DNA from: Serratia fonticola | Lineage (GTDB): Bacteria; Pseudomonadota; Gammaproteobacteria; Enterobacterales; Enterobacteriaceae | Assembly (NCBI RefSeq): GCF_006715025.1 | Contig: NZ_VFMK01000001.1 | Location: 1,488,001 to 1,552,000 of the forward strand | Length of the DNA: 64,000 nucleotides | Direction of reading: 5' to 3' | Part shown: positions 27,767 through 37,100 of the stretch, one piece after another | How positions within the stretch are numbered: the stretch's first letter is position 1 | Layout: each line of letters starts with the position of its first letter | Program-made: the position numbers and the translations under genes | Notes under the pieces: generated by a model | The model's input: the letters and a program-made list of their open reading frames with translations, nothing else | Told to the model about the DNA's origin: nothing | Databases searched by the model: none

Positions 27767-28456
27767 ATGCGTTATTACATTTCTCCATCGCTCATGTGCA
27801 TGGACATGATGAAGCTGACCGAACAGTTGCACTTCTTGAACACAAAAGCCGACAGGCTACATGTCGATGTGATGGATGGGCACTATGTCAAAAACCTGGC
27901 ATTGTCGGCCAGCTTCGTTGCGCAAATCCGCCCTTACACATCGTTGCCGATCGATGTTCATCTGATGGTAGAAGAGCCCATGGCGTTTATTCCCGCTCTG
28001 ATTAAAGCGGGCGCGGACACGATTTCGGTTCATCCAGAAACGGTTTGCCGAGAAGCTTTCCGTGTGATCAGCACGTTACGTCATGCCGGTAAGCAGGTTG
28101 GCATGGTGCTTAATCCAGCAACGCCGATTGAGACCTTACAGCATTATTTGCATTTGCTCGATAAGGTTACCGTGATGACCGTGGATCCAGGATATGCAGG
28201 CCAGCCTTTTATTCCCGAAATGGTCGACAAAATCACGCAACTTCACCAGATAAAGCAGGTACGGGGACTCAACTTTCTTATTGAAGTGGACGGCTCATGC
28301 AACCGTGAGACTTATTGCGAGCTGCTGGGGGCGGGTGCACAGGTGCTGATTATGGGCAGCAGTGGTTTGTTCCTCCCGAATGTACCGCTAGAACAGGCTT
28401 GGGAAAGCATGTCCCAGGATCTTGCAGAAACACTTCGCTCTCCGGCGCTGATCTGA
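27767..28456 (+). CDS. Pentulose/hexulose-phosphate 3-epimerase (AlsE/Rpe family)
   Basis: A 229-residue TIM-barrel epimerase, start ATG 27767 after GAGAGG. It is closer to E. coli AlsE (allulose-6-phosphate 3-epimerase) than to Rpe: SPSLMCMDMMKL at the start, HVDVMDGHYVKNL, VMTVDPGYAGQPFIPEM and EVDGSCNRETY. Metal-binding His and Asp residues are in place. It should convert a ketose-phosphate at C3 to a common intermediate such as fructose-6-phosphate or xylulose-5-phosphate. It lies 11 bases before the ribokinase-like gene. Confidence 0.85.
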   Translation: MRYYISPSLMCMDMMKLTEQLHFLNTKADRLHVDVMDGHYVKNLALSASFVAQIRPYTSLPIDVHLMVEEPMAFIPALIKAGADTISVHPETVCREAFRVISTLRHAGKQVGMVLNPATPIETLQHYLHLLDKVTVMTVDPGYAGQPFIPEMVDKITQLHQIKQVRGLNFLIEVDGSCNRETYCELLGAGAQVLIMGSSGLFLPNVPLEQAWESMSQDLAETLRSPALI

Positions 28457-28467
28457 AGGGAGGAACT

Positions 28468-29409
28468 ATGTCAGGCAAAGTCTGTGTTTTTGGTTCATTT
28501 AATTTCGATATGGTTGCCCGGGTCGATCGCTTTCCTGTTCCTGGTGAGTCGTTAGTGGCGTCAGGGAGTATGACCAGTGCTGGTGGAAAAGGGGCTAACC
28601 AGGCGACAGCCGCGCTTAAGGCCGGGGCGAATGTTCACTATATCGGAAAGATTGGTGACGATACGTTCGGTCATTTTGCACGTCGTCATCTGAAGGACGT
28701 GGGTTTTAATGCCGTCACTTTATTGATGACTAATGAAGTCTCTACCGGAAATGCCCTTATTTATGTTGCGGGCAATGAGGCCGAGAACATGATAGCGGTC
28801 GATCCCGGCGCGAACATGACTGTCACTGATGATGAAATCGCTGGCTGTATTCCCGCTATCAGTTGTGCTGATGTAGTGCTGGTTCAGTTGGAGAATAACC
28901 TTTCAGCCATTGAACAAGTGGTTGATGCTGGCAAGATATCCGGCGCCTTCGTGGTGCTTAATCCTGCACCGTGGCAACCCGTTGATGATGCATTTCTGGC
29001 CAAAATCGATTTGCTGACGCCAAACGCCACGGAGGCTCGGTTGATGACCGGATGCCGTGTGGATGATATTGCGGGGGCTGGCGAAGCCGCCGATGCGCTG
29101 CACGCACAGGGGGCCCGGAACGTCATCATCACGCTTGGCGCCAATGGCGCACTGCTCAGTGAACAAGGTGTGAAGACCCATATCCCCTGTTTCCCTTCTC
29201 ATCCCCGCGATACGACAGGCGCGGGTGATGCCTTTAATGGCGCACTTGCTGCTCGCCTTGCCTGTGGCGAATCCCTTCATACCGCTACCCGATTTGCGGC
29301 AGCCTATGCCGCCGTGAGTGTCGAAAAGCAAGGTGCCTCCTCATTACCCGACTACGAAGAAGCTCAGGAACGTCTTTTACGTGCCACCTCGAATTATGAG
29401 ATGGCATGA
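28468..29409 (+). CDS. Ribokinase-like PfkB-family sugar kinase
   Basis: A 313-residue PfkB kinase from ATG 28468, which has a strong GGGAGGA ribosome site. An upstream in-frame extension into the epimerase gene is not used. It has the N-terminal GGKGANQATA signature, ATP-site LLTPNATEARLMTG, and the catalytic DTTGAGDAFNGALA. Members phosphorylate ribose or deoxyribose. Together with DeoC and a FucP-like permease this recalls the Salmonella deoxyribose operon (deoK, deoP), but here an epimerase and an FGGY kinase are added. Confidence 0.85.
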   Translation: MSGKVCVFGSFNFDMVARVDRFPVPGESLVASGSMTSAGGKGANQATAALKAGANVHYIGKIGDDTFGHFARRHLKDVGFNAVTLLMTNEVSTGNALIYVAGNEAENMIAVDPGANMTVTDDEIAGCIPAISCADVVLVQLENNLSAIEQVVDAGKISGAFVVLNPAPWQPVDDAFLAKIDLLTPNATEARLMTGCRVDDIAGAGEAADALHAQGARNVIITLGANGALLSEQGVKTHIPCFPSHPRDTTGAGDAFNGALAARLACGESLHTATRFAAAYAAVSVEKQGASSLPDYEEAQERLLRATSNYEMA

Positions 29410-29444
29410 ACCCTACGATAAAAAAACAATTACGAGGATAGACC

Positions 29445-30779
29445 ATGAGTACACTGATAACTGACAAAGTGGATAAAGCGACTGTTCACAACGAAAAGCT
29501 GGATACCAGTGCCTATTTGTCACATACGCCCTGGCTACAGTTTTTGCTTGTTTGCTGCCTGTTTGCGCTATGGGGTATGGCTGGAAATCTGAATGACATT
29601 TTGATTGCGCAGTTTAAGAAAGGGTTTGACCTGACGGATACACAGACCGCGCTTGTGCAGTCGATTTTTTTCCTGGGCTACTTTTTTGTCGCATTGCCCG
29701 CGGCGGCGCTTATCAAACGTTATTCGTATAAGGTAGCGATTATTATTGGGTTATGTCTGTACGCTTTGGGGTGTTTCCTTTTTGTGCCCGCGGCCCAGAT
29801 CATGACCTATGGCGCTTTCCTCGCCTGTCTGGGCGTCATTGCCTGTGGCCTCTCTTTCCTAGAAACCTCTGCCAATACCTACTCAAGTTTGTTAGGGCCG
29901 ATTCAATCCTCCACACAGCGTATTAATTTCTCGCAGATCTTTAATTCTCTGGGCGTTATTTTCGGCGTACTCATTGGGCAGGTGATGGTCTTTGGCGAAA
30001 ACGATCCCAGCCATGAGGAATTACTGTTGATGCCAGCCGATGTGGCAGAAGCGGCACGCCATCAGATGGTTGGCCAGGTTGTTGGACCCTATCTGATCAT
30101 TGGTTCTGTGCTTGTTGTGCTGGCGCTGGTCTTTGTCTTTATAAAATTCCCGTCATGTAAGGGGGCGCAGACTCAGCAGAAGCAGGTACCCGCAGAAAGT
30201 ATCGGCTCTACACTGAAGCGTCTTTTTGCGATGCCGCGTTTTCGTCTTGGGATCCTGTCGCAGTTCCTGTATGTCGGTGCGCAGGTGGGGGTATGGAGTT
30301 TCACCATTCGTTTTGTCCAGCTCGTGCAACAGGGTACCAGTGAGCATTCTGCGACCTATTGGTTGCTTGCCTCTCTGGTTATCTATGCCATCGGGAAAAC
30401 AGTGGCTACCTGGTTGATGAATCGCCTGAATCCGGCCTCCTTGCTGGGTGCCTTTGCATTGGCGGCGACGGTACTGCTGTTGATTGCTGTATTTAGCAGC
30501 TCAATGCTGGCCGTTTACGCGCTGATCATGGTGAGTTTCTGCATGGCGCCGTGCTGGCCGACTAACTTTGGTCTGGTCATTAAAGGGATGGGGAAAGATA
30601 CGCAAACTGCTGGCTCTATCGTGGTCATGTCGATCATCGGTGGTGCAGTCATCCCGCTAGTTATGGGCATTATCTCTGATCTGAACGGTGGCAATATGCA
30701 AATCGCCTTTATTGCCCCTCTGCTGTGCTTTGCTTATGTCGCTTTCTATGGTTTCTGGTGTGTACGTAAGGGGGTATAA
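29445..30779 (+). CDS. FucP-like MFS sugar:proton symporter
   Basis: A 444-residue protein with 12 predicted membrane helices, in the fucose/glucose/galactose permease group. Signature blocks are FALWGMAGNLNDILIAQFKKGF near residue 45, SIFFLGYFFVALPAAALIKR, LETSANTYSSLLG and NFSQIFNSLG. The E. coli FucP residues Asp46 and Glu135 appear to have counterparts in NLND and FLETS. It would bring in the sugar that the two kinases phosphorylate. One base separates its stop from the next start. Confidence 0.86.
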   Translation: MSTLITDKVDKATVHNEKLDTSAYLSHTPWLQFLLVCCLFALWGMAGNLNDILIAQFKKGFDLTDTQTALVQSIFFLGYFFVALPAAALIKRYSYKVAIIIGLCLYALGCFLFVPAAQIMTYGAFLACLGVIACGLSFLETSANTYSSLLGPIQSSTQRINFSQIFNSLGVIFGVLIGQVMVFGENDPSHEELLLMPADVAEAARHQMVGQVVGPYLIIGSVLVVLALVFVFIKFPSCKGAQTQQKQVPAESIGSTLKRLFAMPRFRLGILSQFLYVGAQVGVWSFTIRFVQLVQQGTSEHSATYWLLASLVIYAIGKTVATWLMNRLNPASLLGAFALAATVLLLIAVFSSSMLAVYALIMVSFCMAPCWPTNFGLVIKGMGKDTQTAGSIVVMSIIGGAVIPLVMGIISDLNGGNMQIAFIAPLLCFAYVAFYGFWCVRKGV

Positions 30780-30780
30780 C

Positions 30781-31170
30781 ATGCGTGAACTTATTCGGAA
30801 AATCGCCCATGTTGGCTACCAAGTGAGTGACTTGTCGCAATCTTTGGCATTTTATGAACCATTGGGGTTTGAGATACAGCAGCGTTTTAGCAAACCCTCT
30901 CCGCAAGGGAAAATTGACGTAGCATTTCTCGAAATGGGGGGTGCTGTTCTGGAACTGTATCAGTTACCCGCGGGGACTGCTTTTGATGTGCCTCGCTGTG
31001 GTATTGAGCACCTTGCGCTGGAAGTCAGCGATCTTGATGCAGTTGTGACGGCGCTTGAAACGTTGAATTATCCACTTGATGAAGGGCCGGTACAAGAAGG
31101 TCAGGTGCGTTTCTTATTGATCCGGGGCCCGGATGGTGAGCGTCTCGAGTTCGATGAATTTAGGGGTTAA
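30781..31170 (+). CDS. VOC-family (glyoxalase-like) protein
   Basis: A 129-residue protein of the vicinal oxygen chelate fold with two beta-alpha-beta-beta-beta units. Candidate metal ligands are His in IAHVGYQVSDL, Glu in VLELYQL, His in IEHLALEVSDL and Glu near the end in ERLEFDEF. It could be an isomerase, epimerase or lyase acting on a sugar or ketoacid intermediate. It is the last gene of the plus-strand arm, one base after the permease gene. Confidence 0.8.
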   Translation: MRELIRKIAHVGYQVSDLSQSLAFYEPLGFEIQQRFSKPSPQGKIDVAFLEMGGAVLELYQLPAGTAFDVPRCGIEHLALEVSDLDAVVTALETLNYPLDEGPVQEGQVRFLLIRGPDGERLEFDEFRG

Positions 31171-31762
31171 CAGGTGTGGCCGGAGAGCGCCTTGATATGG
31201 TGTGTCTCCGCGCTTTCAGGTCCAGCAAAGACAGTGGCGTATTTCGCGTTGGCCCTAGCCATCAACCTGAAAGAGCCGTTTAATAAGGACGTTTTTTTCA
31301 GGCTATTCGCGAGCGCTTTGACGATGAATGCATCTTTTCTGAAAAACAGTCTCTGGGGAATGTGTCGCCCGTAAAATACACGTCTGCTAAATAATAAGCG
31401 AGAACAGAGGGGAATCGAGCGAAAATAACAAGAATGAGCAAGAAATCAAGAGTCAATATGGCTTAATGCACTTGGGGTTGAGGTGTTAAGCCATTTTTTA
31501 TGGTTGTTTTTTGATACTATGGCTTGGAAACGTATTTATCGACCTTGTTGAGAGCATCAGGATTCATTAAAATATCGTAACAACAGCGTATTACATTAAT
31601 TTAATTTGATATTTATTTTACTTGGTGCCTATTCCAACAGGCATTATTAGCGTAGTCAGTTTGGACATGGAAAGCGCGTAGGAACAGGAGCGTACACGGA
31701 AAACGTGAGGCATTGTTACTCAAACGTCGCTTACCTCTAAGACCTGGTATGGAACAACCATA
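31171..31762. other. Intergenic region between sugar locus and yfa operon
   Basis: About 590 bases. It contains the terminator at 31458-31500 and presumably the yfa promoter in the last 200 bases. The 66-codon open frame at 31174-31374 has no recognisable content and no ribosome site that I trust. Confidence 0.4.
31458..31500 (+). terminator. Probable terminator of the sugar operon
   Basis: ATGGCTTAA pairs with TTAAGCCAT across a 19-base loop and is followed by TTTTTT. It lies about 290 bases past the last gene of the arm. Confidence 0.6.
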
Positions 31763-33508
31763 ATGACCGATGATAACAACAATATTACGTCTGTAACGAG
31801 ACGCAGTCGCTTCAAATATGGATTTTGGGTTATCGGCGTTATTCTAGGTATTTCTGCCGCCGTATGGGGATTTCAGCGGTTTTTAATATCGCCAAATTCT
31901 ATTTCACCGCCTAAAGAATTGGTCTGGCATAATGATCTCAAGATTGATCTACGCCACCCTGATGTATTGATAGAAAGCGAATCTTTGAGCCGATTGCCCA
32001 AAGACCTGCTGACTATCCCATTTCTGCACGACACGCTGACGGAAGATTTTGTTTTCTATTATCAAAATAATGCCGATCGTCTGGGGATTACCGGTAGCCT
32101 GCGGCGTATTATCTTCGAACATGAATTAACGCTGCGCGATAACCTACTGGAAACGCTCCTCGATCAACCCGCTAATATTGCTCTCTGGCATGATGAGCGC
32201 GGCAGGCTGGATCGCTTCATGGCGGTGATCAAGCTGAGTGGATTGGCGCGTCTGTTGGAGCCGCTAGTCAAAATAGCGGCAGATGATACCCAACTGGCAC
32301 GTATGGATTTCGCTCCCTTAAAGGTAGGGAATGAAGCAATCTCAGTGTATCAATTGCGTTATGGTGTGAGTAAACCGCTGCTGTTTGCCAGCTACGGCGA
32401 TAACCTGCTGCTGTTTTCCGATCTTGCCATGCTGTATGACCAGCAAACACCTTCCCAAGAGTCATCTGAGGTTATCAGTGCATTATTGAACGGTGACACA
32501 CTCTGGCAGCAGAGTTTTGCCCTTAAAACCCATGATGCTGCCAATAGTCCAGCCTCGGGCGCAGATAAAACGGCTCACCGTATTTCAATCAGCGCGAACT
32601 ACCTGGGTTTTGGCTATCAGCGCTTCGTCCCCGCATTTGCCGGTGTCCGGTTTGAGATGCAACCACAAGGATGGGCGAGCTATCTGGCGTTAAATGATGC
32701 CTCAACGGCAGAAAACGCCGCGTTTGATTTCAGCCCTATCTGGAAAACCATGCCGATGGGAGCCAGCCTTTGCCTTGCCCTGCCGGTCTCACACAGTGTG
32801 CCGGAATATCTGTTACAGCGTATTGATACGCTTAGCGACGAGGCAGAAGCTACGACTGCCACATCGCTGACGATGAGTGGGGCCAGCGGTTTGTGTTGGT
32901 ATCCAGACTCACATCTTTATACGCCGCTGATTGTCAGCCGGTTGGAAACCCCTGCGGATGAGCAGATCGATACCAAACTTGCGACACTGTTTGCTACGGT
33001 GATTGGGGCCAGGGAAAAACAGCCTGTCCCCGTGTTGGCCACCCGTAAGAACCAGGCCCACTTGTGGCAGCGTGATGTCAGCTCTCGTTATGGCCAGTAT
33101 CCTGCCAGTGAATCTGGCGCTGCGCAGAATCTGGTTGGCAGCCGTTTCTTCCGCGTCAGCCTGGCGCGCCATGACCAGACACTGTTGTTTTCTCTGGATG
33201 ATCAACTGGTGAACAAGGCTTTGCAGACGCTGGATAAAAATTTCCCACCGATTGCCGATGTCCTGCCTGCACAAGGCGTTGTTTCTGCCTATATGGCCCC
33301 GGAGGCGCTGTCCGGGTTACTCAAACAGGAGGCCTTTGCCAGCCTGCCCAAGAACGTGGAACCCATATTCTATAATGCGGCACAAACCCACTTGTTGCCT
33401 AAGTTGAGCGCGTTGGCTGGGCAACGGCGCTATGCGTTAGTCCTGCCCGCGGATACGCAGGTGAAGGAGTCCTGGCAATGGCTACCGTTACAATGGCAGG
33501 GGTTATGA
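31763..33508 (+). CDS. yfaA: YfaA-like DUF2138 protein, first gene of the yfa operon
   Basis: A 581-residue protein. A single N-terminal membrane segment (FWVIGVILGISAAVWGF, residues 21-37) leaves the rest in the periplasm. It belongs to DUF2138, as E. coli YfaA does. No enzyme motif is visible. It overlaps the next gene by ATGA, and the order yfaA-yfaT-yfaS-yfaQ-yfaP is the one known from E. coli. P. aeruginosa has a related macroglobulin (mag) operon whose products form an envelope complex. Confidence 0.84.
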   Translation: MTDDNNNITSVTRRSRFKYGFWVIGVILGISAAVWGFQRFLISPNSISPPKELVWHNDLKIDLRHPDVLIESESLSRLPKDLLTIPFLHDTLTEDFVFYYQNNADRLGITGSLRRIIFEHELTLRDNLLETLLDQPANIALWHDERGRLDRFMAVIKLSGLARLLEPLVKIAADDTQLARMDFAPLKVGNEAISVYQLRYGVSKPLLFASYGDNLLLFSDLAMLYDQQTPSQESSEVISALLNGDTLWQQSFALKTHDAANSPASGADKTAHRISISANYLGFGYQRFVPAFAGVRFEMQPQGWASYLALNDASTAENAAFDFSPIWKTMPMGASLCLALPVSHSVPEYLLQRIDTLSDEAEATTATSLTMSGASGLCWYPDSHLYTPLIVSRLETPADEQIDTKLATLFATVIGAREKQPVPVLATRKNQAHLWQRDVSSRYGQYPASESGAAQNLVGSRFFRVSLARHDQTLLFSLDDQLVNKALQTLDKNFPPIADVLPAQGVVSAYMAPEALSGLLKQEAFASLPKNVEPIFYNAAQTHLLPKLSALAGQRRYALVLPADTQVKESWQWLPLQWQGL

Positions 33509-34161
33509 CGTTAATAGTGACAAGATTACGGGCGTTACTCCTGTGTGGCACGATGCTGCTCTGTGCTTGGCCGGTGCAGGCTGAAGACACGGTGACGCCG
33601 CTGGATCCTGAACAGTCCCGTATATTTCGAGCCTGGTTTGTGCGCATTGCCGAAGAACAGCTCAACCAGGGGCCCAGTGCGCGCTGGTATCAACAAGATT
33701 GTGCGGGTTTGGTGCGGTTTGCGGCCAATGAGTCGCTGAAAATTCACGACAGTAAATGGCTGCGAGCAAATGGTTTATCCAATCGTTACCTTCCTCCTGA
33801 ATTGAGCATCACCCCACAGCAACGCCTGTTTGCCCAACGTTGGCAACAAGGTGAGGGTAAGCAGGGGCCTTATGTTGATGCCATCAAGCTGATTCAATTC
33901 AATAGTCAGTTGATAGGGCGCAATTTGCATCAGGCCCAACCTGGCGATCTGCTGTTTTTTGACCAGGGTGATGATCAACATTTAATGATTTGGATGGGCC
34001 GCTATATCGCCTATCACACGGGAACGAGCACCCCGACGGATAACGGAATGCGTGCGGTAAGCATGCAACAATTGATGAACTGGAAGGATACCCGATGGAT
34101 ACCCGACGAATCGAACCCCAATTTCATAGGCATTTATCGCTTGGGTTTTCTGTCACGATGA
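33505..34161 (+). CDS. yfaT: YfaT-like DUF1175 protein with NlpC/P60-like motif
   Basis: A 218-residue protein. I start it at ATG 33505, which overlaps the yfaA stop (ATGA) and has AGGGG upstream; an ATG at 33478 is also in frame. It has a signal peptide (LRALLLCGTMLLCAWPVQA). Cys66 in QQDCAGLVRFA and His159 in QPGDLLFFDQGDDQHLMIWMG are spaced like the catalytic pair of NlpC/P60 cell-wall hydrolases. I infer a periplasmic peptidoglycan or amide-processing role; family annotation is DUF1175. Confidence 0.82.
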   Translation: MTLIVTRLRALLLCGTMLLCAWPVQAEDTVTPLDPEQSRIFRAWFVRIAEEQLNQGPSARWYQQDCAGLVRFAANESLKIHDSKWLRANGLSNRYLPPELSITPQQRLFAQRWQQGEGKQGPYVDAIKLIQFNSQLIGRNLHQAQPGDLLFFDQGDDQHLMIWMGRYIAYHTGTSTPTDNGMRAVSMQQLMNWKDTRWIPDESNPNFIGIYRLGFLSR

Positions 34162-37100
34162 ACAGGTTTCTCCGCCAGTGTGGCAACATCCTGCTGGGTA
34201 TGGCGTTTTTATTCCCGTTGACCCATGCGCAGGCAGAAGACGCTCTTCCGGCCAGTCATTATGCGATCCCTAAACAATCTTTTTTCCTGCTTTCCGACAG
34301 TACTTTTGGCAGTGACGAAGTGGCCAAAGTACGCCTGGAGGCTCCGGGGCGTGATTACCGCCGTTTTGAAGCGGAACAGTATGGTGGTGTAGATATCCGG
34401 CTGTATCGTATCAATCAGCCGCTGGAGTTTCTGAAAAAGCAGAAGAATCTGCATCGCATCATGCTGGAGGGGCAGTATCAGGGAGAAGGCCTGTCGAATA
34501 CCCTGTCGTATCTTTGGGATAACTGGTACGGCAAATCGCGCCGCGTGATGCAACGTACCTTTTCTCTGGATACGCGCCAGGAGGTGACCAGCGCGTTGCC
34601 GGAGCTGAAAATCGGAGAGGCACTGACGGCCCCGAGCAAATTCGTTGTTCAGCCACAGTTTGCGCCGTTGAAAAATCTGCCGCTGATTAGCCAGTTCCGT
34701 TACCCGCTGTGGGATGCGCAGCCAATCCAACCACCCGCTCAGGTGAAAATGGAGGGGTCATCCAGCCGCTTTATTGAACCTCAGCCCGGCAATGTCTACA
34801 TCCCTTTAGGCAAACTGAAACCCGGTTTATATCTGGTTGAGGCCCTGATTGGCAGCTATCGCGCAACCACGGTGGTCTTTATTGCCAATACCGTTGCGCT
34901 AAGCAAGATCTCGAGTAATGAACTGTTGGTCTGGACCGCTAACCGGCATGACGGACAGGCTGCTGGTGGTAGCAAGATCCTCTGGAGTGATGGATTAGGT
35001 ATTCTCAATAACGGCCAGACCGATAAGAATGGCCTGTTAAGCCTGCAGCATATTGCACCGGAGCGCTCTTATCTATTGGGTGAGGACAGCGAAGGTGGCG
35101 TCTTTGTGTCTGAAAACTTCTATTACGACAGCGAAATATACGACACCAAGCTGTACGCCTTTACCGACCGGCCACTCTATCGCCCTGGTGACTGGGTGGA
35201 GGTAAAACTGTTGGGGCGCGAATTCAAGAATGCGCTGGATTCGGTAGCGATCAAATCGGCCCCCTTGACCTTAAGCGTGCTGGATGCCAACGGTTCGCTG
35301 TTACAGACTTTAAACCTGTCGATCGAGAGTAAGTCTGGTGCTCAGGCGCGATTCCAACTGCCAGAGAATGCGGTTGCCGGTGGGTATGAACTCCGGTCGA
35401 CTTACAATAATCAGGTGTACAGCAGTTCATTCCGCGTTGCCAGCTACCTCAAACCGCATTTTGAAATCTCGCTGGCAATGGAAAAAAACGATTTCCGTAC
35501 CAATGAACCTGTGACGGGCGATGTGGTTCTGCTCTATCCGGATGGTAAGCCGGTGGCGAATGCGCGTCTGGATCTCAGCCTGTATAGCCAACAACTCTCG
35601 ATGGTCAGTAATGATCTGCAATATCAGGGCAAATTTCCGGTTGAGCTGAAAACAGCACAACTGACCACCGACAGTAAAGGCCGTGCCAGATTAGAACTCC
35701 CCGCGGTGGATAAACCGAGCCGCTATCTGCTCACCCTCTTTGCGAGCGATGGGGCAGCCTATCGGGTTAAAACGACCCGAGAGATCCTGATTGAGCGGGG
35801 CGCATCTCGTTACGAACTCACTGCTGCGAAGCGTTTTAGCCAGGCAGGCGAGGAGGTGACTTTCAGTTACCGTAATGTGCAAGGTCATGGTGAAACGCCG
35901 GCCACTTATGAGTGGCTGCGGCTGGAAGATCGCCAGCTAATGACCGCGCCGTTACAGGCTGAAGCCAAGCCCTTTAGCATTACTTTTGAAAAACCGGGTA
36001 CTTACCGCGTCACCCTGAGAAGTGAACAGGGTATGATACTGGGCGCAACCAGCCATGCGGTCAGCGGCCCTGGAGAGAAAGCCGTTCCGGGTAGCGTCGA
36101 GATCGTAATGGATAAAACGCAATATCAGGTAGGTGATGTTGCTCAGGCGCTGATCACGTTCCCTGAGTCGATCGAGCATGCTCTGCTGACGTTGGAACGG
36201 GACAGGGTAGAGAAAATTGCGTTACTCACCCGCGGGGCCGAGTGGATCAAGCTGCAGCGCCTGAATGATACCCAGTATCTTGCCCGTATCCCCGTACAGG
36301 AGAATTTTGCCCCTAACCTCACTTTTTCTGTGCTTTACAGTAAAGGGGGGCAATACAGCTTCCAGAACGCAGGTATCAAAGTCTCAACACCCAGCATAGA
36401 TATCGGTATCAAAACGGATAAAACCGTTTACCTGCCGGGGGATACGGTGAGTGTGGCGCTGGATACCCAGTTTGCTGGTAAACCCGTTGCGGCGCATCTC
36501 ACCGTAAGCGTGGTTGATGAGATGATCTATGCTTTGCAGCCGGAAATCGCACCGAGCATCGACCAGTTCTTTTATCACCCACGGCGTAACAATGTGCGTA
36601 CCAGCGCCAGCCTGTCTTTTATTGCTTATGATTTGGCGCTACCAGGCTCACTCACTGCTCCAGGGAAGGCCAACCGTAGCGATCGCAGCGTCAAAGTGTT
36701 GGAGCGCCCTCGCCGTGAAGATGTGGATACGGCAGCCTGGCAGCCAGATATTGTCACTGATGCTAACGGCAAGGCTACGTTCAGTTTCCGCATGCCGGAC
36801 TCTCTCACGCGTTGGCGTATTACCGTTCGTGCGCAAAATCAACAGGGGCAAGTGGGGCAGAAACAGGCCGCTATTCGTTCAGAAAAACCGCTTTACCTGA
36901 AATGGAGCGGGGCAACGCAGTTCCGCAACGGCGATCGCCCACTGCCAGGGCTATTTATCTTTAGTCAGGACAAGCAATCGGCTCCGGTGGAGCTGCGTAC
37001 GCAATATGGTAACCAGACCCTGACTCAGTCGGTCACTTTGCATGAAGGGGCGAACTATGTCAGCCAGCCTGTGGAGGCGATACATTCTGGGCGCTGGATC

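Noticed and set aside
31174..31374. 66-codon frame after the VOC gene
   Set aside because: No family, weak initiation context, located in the operon's trailing region before the terminator.
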